A stretch of DNA of 64,000 bases from Gnetum montanum (GCA_015680685.1 MNCI01022230.1:166326-230325); one strand, 5' to 3'; counted from the first letter of the stretch, positions 48,704 to 61,730 are shown. The notes: a model not told the origin generated them from the letters alone. Numbers and translations are program-made.

Positions 48704-49615
48704 GAAGTAGGAAAAAATATCATTATACATTCGGAAAGAAGGGATGAAGAAAATAAGAGCTTAACTTCCAATCATACGTATGAATGCAACATTTACCTAT
48801 ACGATCACCCAAGGGCCAATGCCCAATCTTGTTACATTTATATGAGAATTGGGAAAGCATGTTACATCTAGAGTTAGTACAAAGATACTGTGTTTGATCA
48901 TAGTGGAAACAATCCCAGTTGTGGGGGAAGCCACCCCTAAACTAGAGACACCCTTCATATCATCCAAATCCAAATGCTTATCTAGTCCAATACCCTATTT
49001 CTCCAACTAGGCCAACATCCTCTATCTCAAAGCATTATCATTCTCCTCAATACTATCAGCCCATGTCATCAACACAACCACTTCCTTGTGTATCCTACAC
49101 TTCTTCTCAATTTCAACATTCTCATCCTTTCCCTCCTTCTACATTGCCACCAACTGTTTCTGAAGTGTCTGCACCACAGTAGCAACCCATGAACATTACT
49201 TATGCTACTACTACTGACAATAATGAGAGGCCTCCTCAACATCAAAAGTGTCCCTTCTTTAAACATGATTATAGGAAGGGACAAGACAATTCCAAGGCCA
49301 CTGTATCCTCCAATTCAGCACAAGTCCAACACTGTGGTGCACCCTTATCTTCGAACCCAATGCCTCATGTTACTTCATCAGGGCCACAAATTAACACTTC
49401 AACCACCATATGGCCCAATGAATACAGCCATGGAGGATGACATCCTGATCCTTGCATACCATCTAACGGTCCCAATTATCATATTGGGTGAACCCCAATG
49501 GGGTAAGTATGACCAAGTATCAATACTTCCAACATGCAAGGATCCTCATCTTTCATTTATTAATCCTTTCCATCTTCAACCATTTAGTTATGGGAGATAT
49601 CCCCCATTCTAATAA
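48704..49615 (+). pseudogene. Element C: Pro/Ser/Gln-rich Gag tail
   Basis: The reading frame from about 48950 gives low-complexity Pro, Ser, Tyr, Gln and His sequence (VQYPISPTRP, YHSPQYYQPM, FPPSTLPPT), then QHQKCPFFKHDYRKGQ, the only zinc-knuckle-like remnant. It stays open to 49440 and beyond with few stops. No protease or polymerase follows; the T-rich tract starts at 49620. Confidence 0.6.
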
Positions 49616-51480
49616 CAAGCAATATTAATAAACATTTTTCATTTTCTTTAATTTTACAACTTTTTGTTTTCTATTTTTTCATTTTTCAATTTCTTGTTTT
49701 ATCTTTTTATGTTTTTATAAGTAATTTTGTCTATGAATAAAACACTCATGTAGCTCATTGGTTGAGGTGTGTTCTATGTTATTAAGTCTTGAGTGATCAA
49801 TTATGTAGATAGTAAGCCCATTACACCCACTCATCCATTCTAAAAATAAGAGGTTTTGATCGAGGGTACAGTGATATTCTTGACATTTTTAAAAACTTAA
49901 AATTAATTTTGTGTTCATGGTACCCAGAATGAAGAAGGATGGACTAAGAGGGAATGATTAGGGTGTGACATCAATGGGACTTGTAGATTCTCTTTGGTGA
50001 TGTCTATGAGAGTTATCATGCAATATGGTTGTACTAAGATCCTTGTAGATCTAATGAAAAATGGGAGTATGAGTAATGAAAAGGCACTTAAAAATCCAAT
50101 GTTGTTCTAGGGGGTCCCACTGGAAAGACATGCACCCATGCCTAAAGGTTGGCAGCATCTCTAGATTTAGCAATTGAAAAAAAGAAAGAAAAAAAAACAA
50201 ACAAAGGAAGTGCCACAAAACAAAAATCACTCCTCCCTTGAACAAAATGCCAAGTGATCGTACACCTTGTTATTCTGGTACTCTCATAGTTTCTCATCAT
50301 GGGATGAAATAATGCGGTGTCACTAATCAAAGGAATGGACTTGATCCTGATCTTGGAACGATGGGTTAATGACACATTAATCATGCTTTACACGTAGGAT
50401 TCATTGTGCCGTGGATCAGTTACCTCATGTCCCAATCTCTACAATCCCTTCTATACCCATCTCATCTCGTTGTCCATGTAATTGTAGCTCATGTCTCGTA
50501 TAGCGTAGAATTCTTACATTATCCTGGTGATATTTACATGTGTGTGTTTTTTGGAAATAATGAGGATTACATTTAACCATTTGAGTTCCCATGGACACTT
50601 TTAAGGGTGGTTACACAAGGGCATTAAAGGTTGGAACCTACTTTGGGGAGGACCCACTTGCGTAATTTTTGTAATTTTCACTCATGACCCATCTTCCACA
50701 CACCATTTATTACCCTTAGCATATTGCCAATGATTTTCTTTCCCTTATTACTATCCCTCCGATTCAACATTCCTATGAACCATCACATAGCCTTTTTCTC
50801 TACCATTTGAGGTCCTTATTGATTTCACACCATCATAATTTTTGTGCCTTCAGAACTAGTTGAATTACCCTGGAACCCTTTAACAATTGTCTAGATGTCC
50901 TTAGTTTACATCGTTTAATTTCAAAAAAAATATTAAAAATTTGGTACATTCTCTAAGTGCCCTAACTTTGATGAAAATATATATATACATGATCCCCCCA
51001 CAACACTTACCATCATTTTCCACTATTCACGTGGGGGAGTTTTTCGAATTTTTCTCTATGAATTGCGATTGTGAGACCCTTACTTTTATACCTATATCTC
51101 GCTCGCTGGTACTCTGATTTTCATTCCGTCTGAACCTACTTGAACCTAGAGTGTTCATCTTAGTCGTGGGGGAGGGGCACACATTGAATAGCACATAAAT
51201 TTTTGAAATTCATCATCACCTGAAGGACATCTTTAAGGGTAATTAGTTGTAAAATTAAGAATAAAATGTGTCAAAAACAATTTCATCCCCTTAGCTATAC
51301 TAGAAAATTAAATTTGGAAACCACCTAAGCAAAGAGGGCTTAACATTATAATCTTTCAGGGACATGTTCTTCCAATAATTAACATCACATGAAAATAAAG
51401 TAAATCTATTAAGGTAAGTAGTAAGGTATATAACCTAACTTTGGTAACAACCTTACTAACAATTGGCCTCATGTGATTGC
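49616..51480 (+). other. Element C: T-rich tract and conserved non-coding block
   Basis: 49616-49735 is pyrimidine-rich, then 'aataaaacac' and about 1.7 kb without an extended frame, matching A (8630-10543) and B (40870-42880) block by block. It ends in a splice-acceptor arrangement, so at least its right part may be intron. Confidence 0.6.
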
Positions 51481-51482
51481 AG
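51454..51482 (+). promoter_or_regulatory. Element C: branch site and 3' splice site before the 3' ORF
   Basis: TACTAAC (51454-51460) is the optimal branch-point sequence. 22 bases later comes TGTGATTGCAG (AG at 51481-51482), and the next three bases are the ATG of the 3' ORF. A and B have GATTGCAA at this place, a G-to-A loss of the acceptor. This suggests that a spliced subgenomic RNA expressed the 3' ORF. The donor was not located. Confidence 0.6.
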
Positions 51483-52328
51483 ATGGCCCCGAAACATGGA
51501 CAATAGGAAGGTCATGCTCAAGGTGCGATCAAATGACCTAGGAGTGGTGAAGAACAAGTTCTTGCCGAACAACATGCAAAGCAAGAGGAACAATCATTTA
51601 GTATCCACCAAGAAGACCCTACTACTGTACAATCAAGATAGGAAAAAGGAGGAGCTACTGCAGCGTTTGAACAGGGACAATATCTCACATTGCCCTAGGA
51701 TTGTGTTTAGACCATCCATGAAAGGTCCATATTCACTGTAGTGATCATGGAATTAAACTTTAGAACTTTTTCAGAATTTTCTCCAGAGGTTGTTAGGGAT
51801 CACCTCAAAGGGTCCCCATTATTGCCTACCCTCTCTGAAAGCGGTGCCTGGTACTTAGGGGAAATGTACCAATTTTGGCACAATAAAGAAGAAGTCACCA
51901 CAGTTAACAATTGTGGTGTGACTGTTGATTTCTCTATTCAAGCCATTTCGGAATTATTAAACCTTTCGAATACAAGGAAAAAGGTTGCTCAAAACCAGCT
52001 GGACACTTTTAAAATTGAGCAACTTAATAAACTATTGACAGAGAATAAAAGGGTTGTGGAAGAAAAAGAGAAGGCTAACTCGGATGCCTCTATGGCACAA
52101 GCACAAACTTACACGCACGCCAAGGCACTCAAGGCCTTACAAGAGGAGAAACTCCAAGCCATACTTCAATGCCATCAAATCTTGAAAGACACCCATGGAG
52201 GAGCCACCACCACTAGCAACTACATGAGTTCCATCCAATTTTGTAATCATAGGATTTTCTTTTGTGTTCTGTCTGAATTTTGTTCTAACTCCACACTGCA
52301 GCATGAATCCATTCTAGTCAATTAATAA
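51483..52328 (+). pseudogene. Element C: 3' ORF
   Basis: Starts at the ATG directly behind the splice acceptor. The first 86 codons carry five in-frame stops, each at a place where Gln or Arg fits. From 51741 the same frame is open for 194 codons. It contains the GEMYQFWHNKEE section, VDFSIQAISELLNLSN (as in A near 10930-11060) and then a Glu/Lys/Gln-rich coiled-coil stretch. Compared with A and B about 1.2 kb is missing between KKVAQ and NQLDTF, at about 51990, without breaking the frame, and the C-terminal part is shortened again near 52190. The role is unknown. The position recalls env-like ORFs of Athila, but no membrane segment or signal peptide is seen. Confidence 0.7.
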
Positions 52329-52400
52329 TCCCATACCTATCCACTCTGTAATCAATGGAGCTTGTTCTCACTTTAACTCGAGGATGAGTTTTCATTAAGT

Positions 52401-52410
52401 TATGGGGATA
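52401..52410 (+). other. Element C: polypurine tract
   Basis: TATGGGGATA immediately before the 3' LTR. Matches 'atgagggta' in A and 'catgggagga' in B at the same place. Confidence 0.65.
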
Positions 52411-53252
52411 TGATGAGACATGAATTTGCTGGCTGTGATATCGTAGCCGACACGATATTGCGTACGCGATATTGCAGCCTAGCCGGGATATCGCATACGC
52501 AATATCGTAGCTTGGCTCCTCATCTACAAAATAAGAGGTAGAAAAATTTGGTAGGTAGTTTTTCAGTTCTTAGTTTTAGTGTAAAGTTTTATGTAGTTCT
52601 TCTCTTAACCCTTCTCTCCTAGGGCATGCTCATAGTGTGGTGATTGTAATTGTACAACATCCTTATTCGAGTGTGACGTACTTGGACATGCACATGACCA
52701 AAAATAAAGATCGTGATTACTTCATCATTGTAGCATTCTCTCAATTTAATTATCTATTTAATTGTTAATTACTACTTTCTTAGTTAATATCTCTTCACCC
52801 TAAACTCCTATTAAATGAAAAATGAGTACGAATTGATTACGAGCATTTAAGTGTGACTACTTGGTAACCTAGTAGCGTACCTAGGATCTGTGCTTGGTAA
52901 TCCCAGTGGTAGTCGTGCACGAGGTCCAAGATGTGTACGGATGATTGAGGAACGGATGCTCATCACACTTAGGCTAGCTTAGATCTCTCTCACCCTCTCT
53001 CTCTTAGCTTAGTTAATATCATTTCCCATTGTATTCAGGAGTAGCAGTAGTATAGGAACACATCATATACCTCATTCTGGACTAAACCATACGTGACAAA
53101 GTTAACACTAGTCCATATGGGAATACAACAAACTACGACCTAAGGATAACTGTCTTGATACCACAACTAGTCCGTCTACAGAGTTCGACCGAATCGTGCG
53201 TGAAATGCTCATATTCGTATGGTTGAGTGTAGGGGTACCTCGCCACTCATCA
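52411..53252 (+). repeat. Element C: 3' LTR
   Basis: 842 bp, same ends as the 5' LTR. The first 100 bases hold a perfect 13-bp inverted repeat with CpG sites (52452-52464 and 52496-52508) that is worn in the 5' LTR. Confidence 0.92.
52452..52508 (+). repeat. Perfect 13-bp inverted repeat in U3
   Basis: ACGATATTGCGTA (52452-52464) and TACGCAATATCGT (52496-52508), 31 bases apart, with a related 'cgcgatattgc' between. Could form a hairpin or serve as paired binding sites upstream of the promoter. Confidence 0.9.
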
Positions 53253-53257
53253 CCATA
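53253..53257 (+). repeat. Target-site duplication CCATA, right
   Basis: Partner of 46442-46446. Confidence 0.92.
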
Positions 53258-53548
53258 AGATAAAATAGATTTACATTTTCATTGTACTTAGAATTAAAAT
53301 TATAATCATGTTCATTATGTTCACGCTTAGCACACTTAAAGCCCAACAACATCAATTTATCATATACCTCACTAATACTTAAGCCATACATTTGTTACCT
53401 TACTAACTCTAAGTGAGAAGATAATGATCATGAACTTACTCTCAACTCACTAGTATATTTACATTATCCATTCATGGATTATGATCTTGTCACATGTGAA
53501 TACTTGTGACTTGTATGGTTGAGTGTTGAAATACCCTACCATTGATCA
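53258..53548 (+). repeat. Element B: 3' LTR, right part
   Basis: Continues from 46446. Shares 'gacttgtatggttgagtgt' with the end of B's 5' LTR (36860-36880) and ends CCATTGATCA, a decayed CCACTCATCA. Confidence 0.8.
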
Positions 53549-53589
53549 ATAAGTACACCCCAAGATATATAGTTCAATTAGAACATTAT

Positions 53590-53672
53590 TAAGTTACCAT
53601 TTCCTACCAAAGTCAAACCCATGACTTGGTGCCTTCAAATTAAGAGTCTTACCACTAGGCTAACATCTCATT
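53590..53672 (-). repeat. SINE-like fragment
   Basis: On the minus strand GCCTAGTGGTAAGACTC (A-box-like) is followed about 45 bases later by GGGTTTGACTTTG (B-box-like). Related copies lie at 36675-36770, 60725-60800, 61100-61190 (minus) and 61570-61620. Such spaced boxes are the mark of tRNA-derived SINEs. Confidence 0.5.
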
Positions 53673-55733
53673 GTTATTATTAGTAGGGAGGATGATTCTA
53701 GCCCTAACAATATTTACATCAGTTTTAAAATTTATACTTGAACTTAAAAATAGCACAAGCATTTGAGGTAGCAATAGAAAGTTTTAATGAAATACCAACT
53801 TTTGTAAGAAAGCAGATCTAATAGCAAATAATGGTGAAAAATGTTCATTGCAACTAACCTTACATCAAGACATTGACAATCTTTGTTATTAGTTACAATT
53901 TACTTATTAATATAAGTTTCAAGCTTTGAGTTAACAATTGTCTTGTTAGATGAGGGAAATTCTTCCTTATGAGGCATATGTCTTGATTAAACACTACTTC
54001 TTGTAGTATAAGTAAAAATATTCATAGAAGCTTCTATCTTTGCTAGTTTCTTTATTGTCAATTGATCATTTTTATCATTGATGACAACTTAAATCTTTCA
54101 TATCTTTTAGTTTTAGATTATTTTCTCCCATCCTCAACTTCTTTCCTCAACAACTTCATCATGGTTTTTTATTTTTCTTATCATTTTCTGGCTTGAGCAA
54201 AAAATGATAAGCATTAAACAAATGTTCTTTAAAATAATAAAGGTTGCAAGACGAAAAAGATTATCATATATAATTGGCTAAATATAAGTCTTCCTGCCTA
54301 CTTATAATACCAGTTCCTTTTATAGTTAAAATATTAATTTCAACAAAAAAAAATCTACAAGGACGAAATGGTATGAACATAGATTCAACATGCTTAATAG
54401 GATTGTGAAAACTAACAATTTTCTTCTCAACTTTAATTTTTGAAATATCAATAGAAGATTAACTAGCTTGACAAAACATAACTTTAGAATATTCTTCAGA
54501 TTGGACATTAAAATCTAGAGTCCACTTATGAATAATCAACATTGCATGCTCATATGCAAGCAACCCTATATCTAGGGCATGTTGTACAATTGAAGAATTG
54601 CCTAGCTTAACAAGCATGTGCACACATGCACACACAAAAGAATAATACATGACATGAATGACTTGAATATTATACTTTTTGCATCAGATGAAGGGAAATT
54701 TCACTTGCGAAGTAGGTATCCCAAGATTTGAATGAACACATATCATTATGTAATATCAACAACTAGTGACTCATATACATCATTAGTTTTATCAACATCA
54801 CTAGAAGATACCTTGAGTTCTACAAATGTTCTATACATCAAACTGTTGCCATAATGAAATTCAATGATAAATTTTAGTTTCAATATAAAATATTTAATCA
54901 TCTTTAATTTTTGTTAAATATATTGCTGAGTATACACTAGAAATAATTCATAAAAACATTTTTCCTTTTACCTAAGTTACATTTTTTTCTATTTACAAGA
55001 TATAAATTAAATGTTAACATAGGAAGAGTATTGGAACCCAAAACGTTTTTTATATTTACATACTTACCATTGTTTAGTAGAATTGAACTACCAAATGCAT
55101 CTTAACAGATATATTTAATAAAGTAATTTATTAACACATGCAAATATTACTATGCCACCGTTTGTATTTATATTTTTTTATTCAAGGCTCCTGGCCGATT
55201 TTCCTGAATTCTAAAATGCAGACATTTCTTGATTAGTGAATCGTGCATATTGTTTTTTATGTTTTGAAAGATTTAAAACATGTTGGATATAAATATTATA
55301 AACGGCCGATCACGTACAATCGTAGATTCGAAATGGAAATACAGTAGCTTTCAAATTTTCTAGAGCGGCGGAAACCAAATATGTGAATTTCTTAATCCTG
55401 TTGGTATTGTATTTAAATGTTAATTTTATAATTAGTTAATTACCATACAAAGTATTGGGCTTCACCGACTCAAAATTGAGAACCACGTCATGATTTCATA
55501 GGCAAACTATTGCTGACAAAGGAAAACATTCTAGATATGACGATACAGAATTACAGAAACGGTAACTTCCAGAGCTACCGACCTCTTATTCCACCTACAA
55601 TCCTATTCAACACAGTTCACACCTGAACGAAATGAAACACCAAAGAAAACTGAAAGCTGACCAGTTTCTAAGACCCAAGCCGATGCCAATTAACTGTACA
55701 TTTCCGGTAGAGAGTCACAGGGGGACAGCAGAC
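53673..55733. other. Intergenic, nothing recognised
   Basis: AT-rich. Two 60-63 residue minus-strand frames (54326-54508, 54459-54650) overlap in different frames and show no motif. Between about 55150 and 55730 the composition becomes more balanced as the peroxidase gene's 3' end is approached. A short 'gtgcacacatgcacac' alternating run lies near 54620. Confidence 0.35.
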
Positions 55734-57675
<1,942 letters not shown>

Positions 57676-57817
57676 GGTTTAATTTCCTTTCCAAAACCCA
57701 CCAAGCAAGAAAATTTGAGCACTAATGAATGTGATTGAACGGTAACTGAGAATCTCTTATGCACAGGCTCAAGCATGTGATGCTGTGTATCTGATGTTTA
57801 TGGGCAGGCCCAGAACC

Positions 57818-57826
57818 CTATTTATA
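57818..57826 (-). promoter_or_regulatory. Peroxidase TATA box
   Basis: TATAAATAG on the minus strand, about 145-150 bases before the ATG. This allows a 5' untranslated region of roughly 110-120 bases. No other TATA is closer. Confidence 0.7.
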
Positions 57827-57829
57827 ACT

Positions 57830-58990
57830 CAGGATTGCCACGACGGGGTCCTCTTTTTCAACAGCATCCACCGTCGCCGTGCTCCACATTTGTGTTCAAA
57901 TTTACCATGATACAAAAAAACAACAAAAAGAGATTCTGCTTCGGCCAGCCTCCATGCATTATCGATGATCCCTGATATTTGTTTTCTCACCTTGAAAATG
58001 TCAACCGTCATACTGTAATTTACACATGCGCTTCTGATTCAGCATCCACTTTCTTGGGTTCAGCTGCAACTTCTTGGTCATTTCAGTCTAAGCCGTTTCA
58101 TGTCTTTCATGCTGTGTATTTTATGTTTCTATTGCTAGAAATCCGCGTTGCAGAAGTTTGCAGGCGACATCACCATGCTTTTTGAGGTTTGACTGGTTCT
58201 TCTTCTCCATGGTGTAATAACAATGATCCCATCAATATGCAGGACATGATTGTTTTATTTTGCGGGTCAATTGTCGTTTCTGCTTCTCAGCTCCCTTTTT
58301 AATGCGGATCACGTTGCTTCCTAATTACGGTTTGCTTACAAGTAATGCACGTTGGAAGGCTGCATCAGATCATCAGACTGATGATAATCCTCTCAACAGC
58401 CCACCTCTTGTTCTTCAGAAATCAGTACAGGGGCCACACATAAGATGCTCACAGAATTCACGGGTTTATGCAAGAGTATGTGAATAAGATAACGCTGCCT
58501 TTCTCTTTCGGATGGTGAAAACCATGTGATTTGTTGCTAAATCCGGAAATTCCAAACATGGCAGAGCGGTCAGACTATTCAGTAAAGTATAATTGATATT
58601 TGGCATTTCCTGCACACAACCGTGTTCAGTGTTATTAGCTCAAGAACACGGTGGAGAATTCAGGCCAAAAAATTTTGGGAGCTAAATTAAAGGAAGGGCT
58701 GCACCACCCAACAGCTAGAATTTTGGGGTCCAACTCGAATGTAGGGCTTTTCCAATGGAAATTTATACATTTTTTTGGCCACCCTTTCTGGGCTGCTGCA
58801 TTTCTGTTTCTTTCCAGCTTCTTTGGTTTTCGCAGTTTTCTTTGCGAGCCCAGCATGGTAAAGTTTTTCTTGTCTTTCTTTGGAATAGTTTCTTTCCCCC
58901 GACACCGAAAAGGTAAAACGGATTTTTTTAAAAGCAAAAACGAAATTGTACAAAACTAACCCAAAATGTCAACTAGCACAGTGGTCATGC
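57830..58990. other. Peroxidase upstream region
   Basis: More GC-rich than the repeats and without retroelement domains. Probably the promoter and flank of the peroxidase gene. Several short frames on both strands (e.g. 58651-58959 and 58635-58937) overlap each other, are rich in Phe or Lys and have no motif. No second gene is supported. Confidence 0.4.
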
Positions 58991-58994
58991 TCAG

Positions 58995-59105
58995 TGTTCG
59001 GTGGGATAACATAACGTAGCGATTAGGCTATTTAGGCATGTGATGTACTTAATTTTTCTGTCTATTATTAATATTTTTTTTGGAGTTCGACCCCCATACA
59101 AAAAA
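58995..59105 (+). repeat. Possible SINE fragment
   Basis: TAGCGATTAGG (A-box-like) and GGAGTTCGACCCC (good B box) in the same orientation, with an expanded T-rich interval between them. The wide spacing makes the call weak. Confidence 0.35.
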
Positions 59106-59427
59106 AGCATAATATGCATTATGCAAGGACGGGACCTCTTTCCTAATAAAAGATTAAATCATTAAATATAAAACATCAGAATTTGATGCAAGGCAACTAG
59201 GTTTGATGTGTTTGGTGACCAGTTAGGTGGCTTGATGGTTGAGTGGCAAGAAGCGGTGGTAGTCGAGCAGCTACGGCTCGCAGCTAGAATTAGTGTAAGG
59301 TAGAGGTTGATTCGCAGGTAGGGGTAAGCTTGAATCTATTATTGTGGGGGTGCTTCTTAAAATAAAAAGAGACAAAAGATGAAAACATTCAAGAAGGATC
59401 AAAATATCCTTTTTGGAATTGCCTTTG

Positions 59428-59517
59428 ATATATGCTTATAATAGCTTTATACTACTTAGCTATGTGATCATCATATATGCTTATAATAGCTTTATACTAC
59501 TTAGCTATGAGATCATT
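59428..59517 (+). repeat. 45-bp tandem duplication
   Basis: 59428-59472 and 59473-59517 are nearly identical, differing at about two positions. Confidence 0.92.
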
Positions 59518-60545
59518 TTTTATATTTATAATTTTGCGAAGTAAATATGAATGATTTAAGTAGTTAGCTTATTATTTTCTTGAGCAAGTTGCAAGTTCAA
59601 GTCATGCTTAAAACATCATTGGTTGCTATGTGTTTGCGGGGGTGTACCTATTGTCAAATTATTTAGTGTTTAGAGAAAAAAAAAACCATTTATGCTTTTA
59701 TGAGGTTTCACCTATTGATTTCTTATTTGATATTTTATCATGGCTAAAGTATTATTTGACTTGGAGTGTACTATCTTCAAATTATATTATGTTTTGACAA
59801 AACTCCACTATTTTATTGTATAGCCTATGCATGGTGCATTTTATCTTTTGTACAGATTGTACTTTGATCTCCTAACCTCTTAGTTAGTATTTCATGATGG
59901 CTTAGTCATATTTGAAGTTTATGCTTATCATAGCTTGGCTATGCAATATCCTTTATATAAATTATGTTCTAGTAAACGTTGACTTTTGGACCTACTACTC
60001 AATCTATTTTATTATGAACAACTCTTATATGTTATATAGGCTTATGCTATGATAAGATTTGATTTCATAATCTCTCAATTGATTTCTTATGATTGGATTA
60101 TTCATGTTATAAGTAAACTATTGATGTTTTGTCCTAAGAATAGGTATACTAAACTATTATCTCTCTTTAAAATTTAAATATCAAATACTCAAAGATATTA
60201 CTTTTCAATTACAACTTTAAGTAATAGGGCTTCCAATAAAGGCTAAACAATTAATTTGTTTGTTGTAATACTTTAAGTAATACTTTTCTTCTATTTACAA
60301 AAAATCCTTTGGTAAGAAGTGAAAACCTATGATGGTGTTTTGAATGAGGGTAAGACCTAATCCTTTTCCTATACCAAAAAGAAGATTTTTCAAGATTGGT
60401 TATATAGATTAAAACTTTAAAAAAACATTTCCAAAACCATTAGGTTTTTTCTTTAAACTCTTCCTTTCATGTTTTTGAAGGAAAGATTAGGTCTACCTAG
60501 AACATGCCCCTAGGCTAGCAACATAGCAAGTATAAAGGGGGTATT
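59518..60545. other. Intergenic, nothing recognised
   Basis: AT-rich, no frame above 60 codons with any motif, no clear repeat. Confidence 0.35.
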
Positions 60546-60549
60546 GGTA

Positions 60550-60612
60550 TTGGGCTTTGAACCAAACACCTATGAGGACAAAGCCATGTGAGTTAGCCAA
60601 CTAGCTAATGGC
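60550..60612 (-). repeat. tRNA-derived SINE head
   Basis: The minus strand reads TAGCTAGTTGGCTAACTC, then 25 bases later TGTTTGGTTCAAAGCCC. These correspond to A box and B box of a tRNA at tRNA-like spacing. No acceptor stem pairing or anticodon arm was found, so it is a SINE or tRNA relic rather than a tRNA gene. Confidence 0.55.
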
Positions 60613-60705
60613 CCATGCTCAACTCTTTCTTTCATGTTGATAATATAATGTACTCTAGTTATTTTTAATTGTAATTGATTTTTTAGGGTCTAAAATCCTT
60701 CAACA

Positions 60706-61200
60706 AAGGTATTAAAAATAATGAGATATTAGCCTAGTGATAAGGCTCTTCATTTTAAAATTCTAAATTATAGTTTCAATTTCAATGAAGATTGCTAAGT
60801 TATAAATGTATTACTTAAATTCTATACAAATATTCTATTAGCTACATACCCTAAGGGTACATATAGTCATCTAATCTTCTAAGAGGGAGGGGGAGTTGGG
60901 AGGGGGGTGTGGTGGAGGAGGAATTGGGAATAGACAAGGGGAGGGAAGAGGAGGAGGGTATGGGGGACTCAAGGTGAGGAGAGAGTGGGGGTAGTATGGG
61001 GATGGAGGAGGGAAGATGTGGGATGAAGGAGGAGAAGGTGTTGGAACTTAAAACATTTTTAATAATATTTTCTTCTAAGAAATATAGTTAAAATAAAAAT
61101 TTATAACTTAGTATCACCCACTAGAATGAAACCTATAACTTGGAATTTTAAAATCAAGAGTCTTAACACTAGGATAATATAACATCCCCTATTCAGATGT
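60706..61200. repeat. Inverted SINE-like pair around a purine-rich tract
   Basis: 60706-60830 on the plus strand and 61050-61200 on the minus strand both read 'atattagcctagtg-taaggctctt-attttaaaattc' and continue with 'aagttataaat'. Between them, 60880-61030 is almost only G and A. The arms could pair, and the centre could form a triplex or G-rich structure. Confidence 0.7.
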
Positions 61201-61539
61201 ACCTTAAGTTAGTATCATTTTTTCTTAGTCTTAAGATCTTTATGTTTTTTTCTCATATAGTATCTATTTGGATGCTCTAGCTAGATGAGTTTGATGTGAT
61301 GTTTTATTATGCTCAAGTGAGTATATGATGATTATGCATTTTATGTATTTTATACCTATGCATTGATCTAGTTAGATAAGTGAACAAGCACCATGTATGG
61401 TGGCTAGTGCTTGGAGATATACTTCGATAGGTTTGATATATGCATACTTTTCATCAAGTAGTTTAACATATCTTATTTTATTCCAAGTTGGTCTTATCCT
61501 CAGTCTTTTATGTTCATGGATGTATGATAGTTTATGATC

Positions 61540-61730
61540 TATGCCAACAATGACTCTTGATTTGTAGGTTCCAAGTCATGGGTTCAATTTTGGTAGGAAA
61601 TATTAAGCTATAAAATTCTAATTAGACTATATGTCTTGGTATTTACCTATATTACAATTATTTTAGGGTTCCAATATTACTTGCCCTCTTCCCTCCACCA
61701 CCCCCACCCCCACCCCCCTCTTCTAGTTTA
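61540..61730 (+). repeat. Third copy with pyrimidine-rich tract
   Basis: 'aagtcatgggttcaatttt' (B-box-like) at 61575-61593, then 'ttttagggttccaatatta', then a C/T-rich run to 61725. This looks like the complementary end of the unit at 60706-61200, so a related copy may lie here in the other direction. Confidence 0.45.

Larger units (their letters stand above)
46447..53252 (+). mobile_element. Element C: complete non-autonomous Athila-like element
   Basis: 6806 bp with two LTRs (818 and 842 bp) ending TGATGAG/CTCATCA, an exact 5-bp duplication, a tRNA-Asp-type primer site, gag, a Pro-rich tail, the T-rich tract and non-coding block, a short 3' ORF with a splice acceptor, and a polypurine tract. 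Protease, reverse transcriptase, RNase H and integrase are absent. Mobility would depend on a relative such as A. The LTRs are clearly more alike than those of the other elements here, and CpG-containing motifs survive in the 3' LTR, so this is the youngest insertion in the window. Confidence 0.92.
36810..53548 (+). mobile_element. Element B: non-autonomous Athila-like element, host of C
   Basis: Order: end of 5' LTR (to 36896), primer site, leader, gag, Pro-rich tail, protease, then directly the T-rich tract and conserved non-coding block, 3' ORF, polypurine tract and 3' LTR (45911-46446 continued at 53258-53548). Reverse transcriptase, RNase H and integrase are absent. Element C sits in the 3' LTR. 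All frames are heavily decayed, more than in C. Confidence 0.8.

Noticed and set aside
58635-58959. Three overlapping frames of 88-102 residues on both strands
   Set aside because: They shadow each other, are Lys- or Phe-rich and have no motif or codon pattern of a gene.
60550-60612. A functional tRNA gene
   Set aside because: A and B boxes are present, but acceptor stem and anticodon arm do not pair. Better called a SINE or relic.
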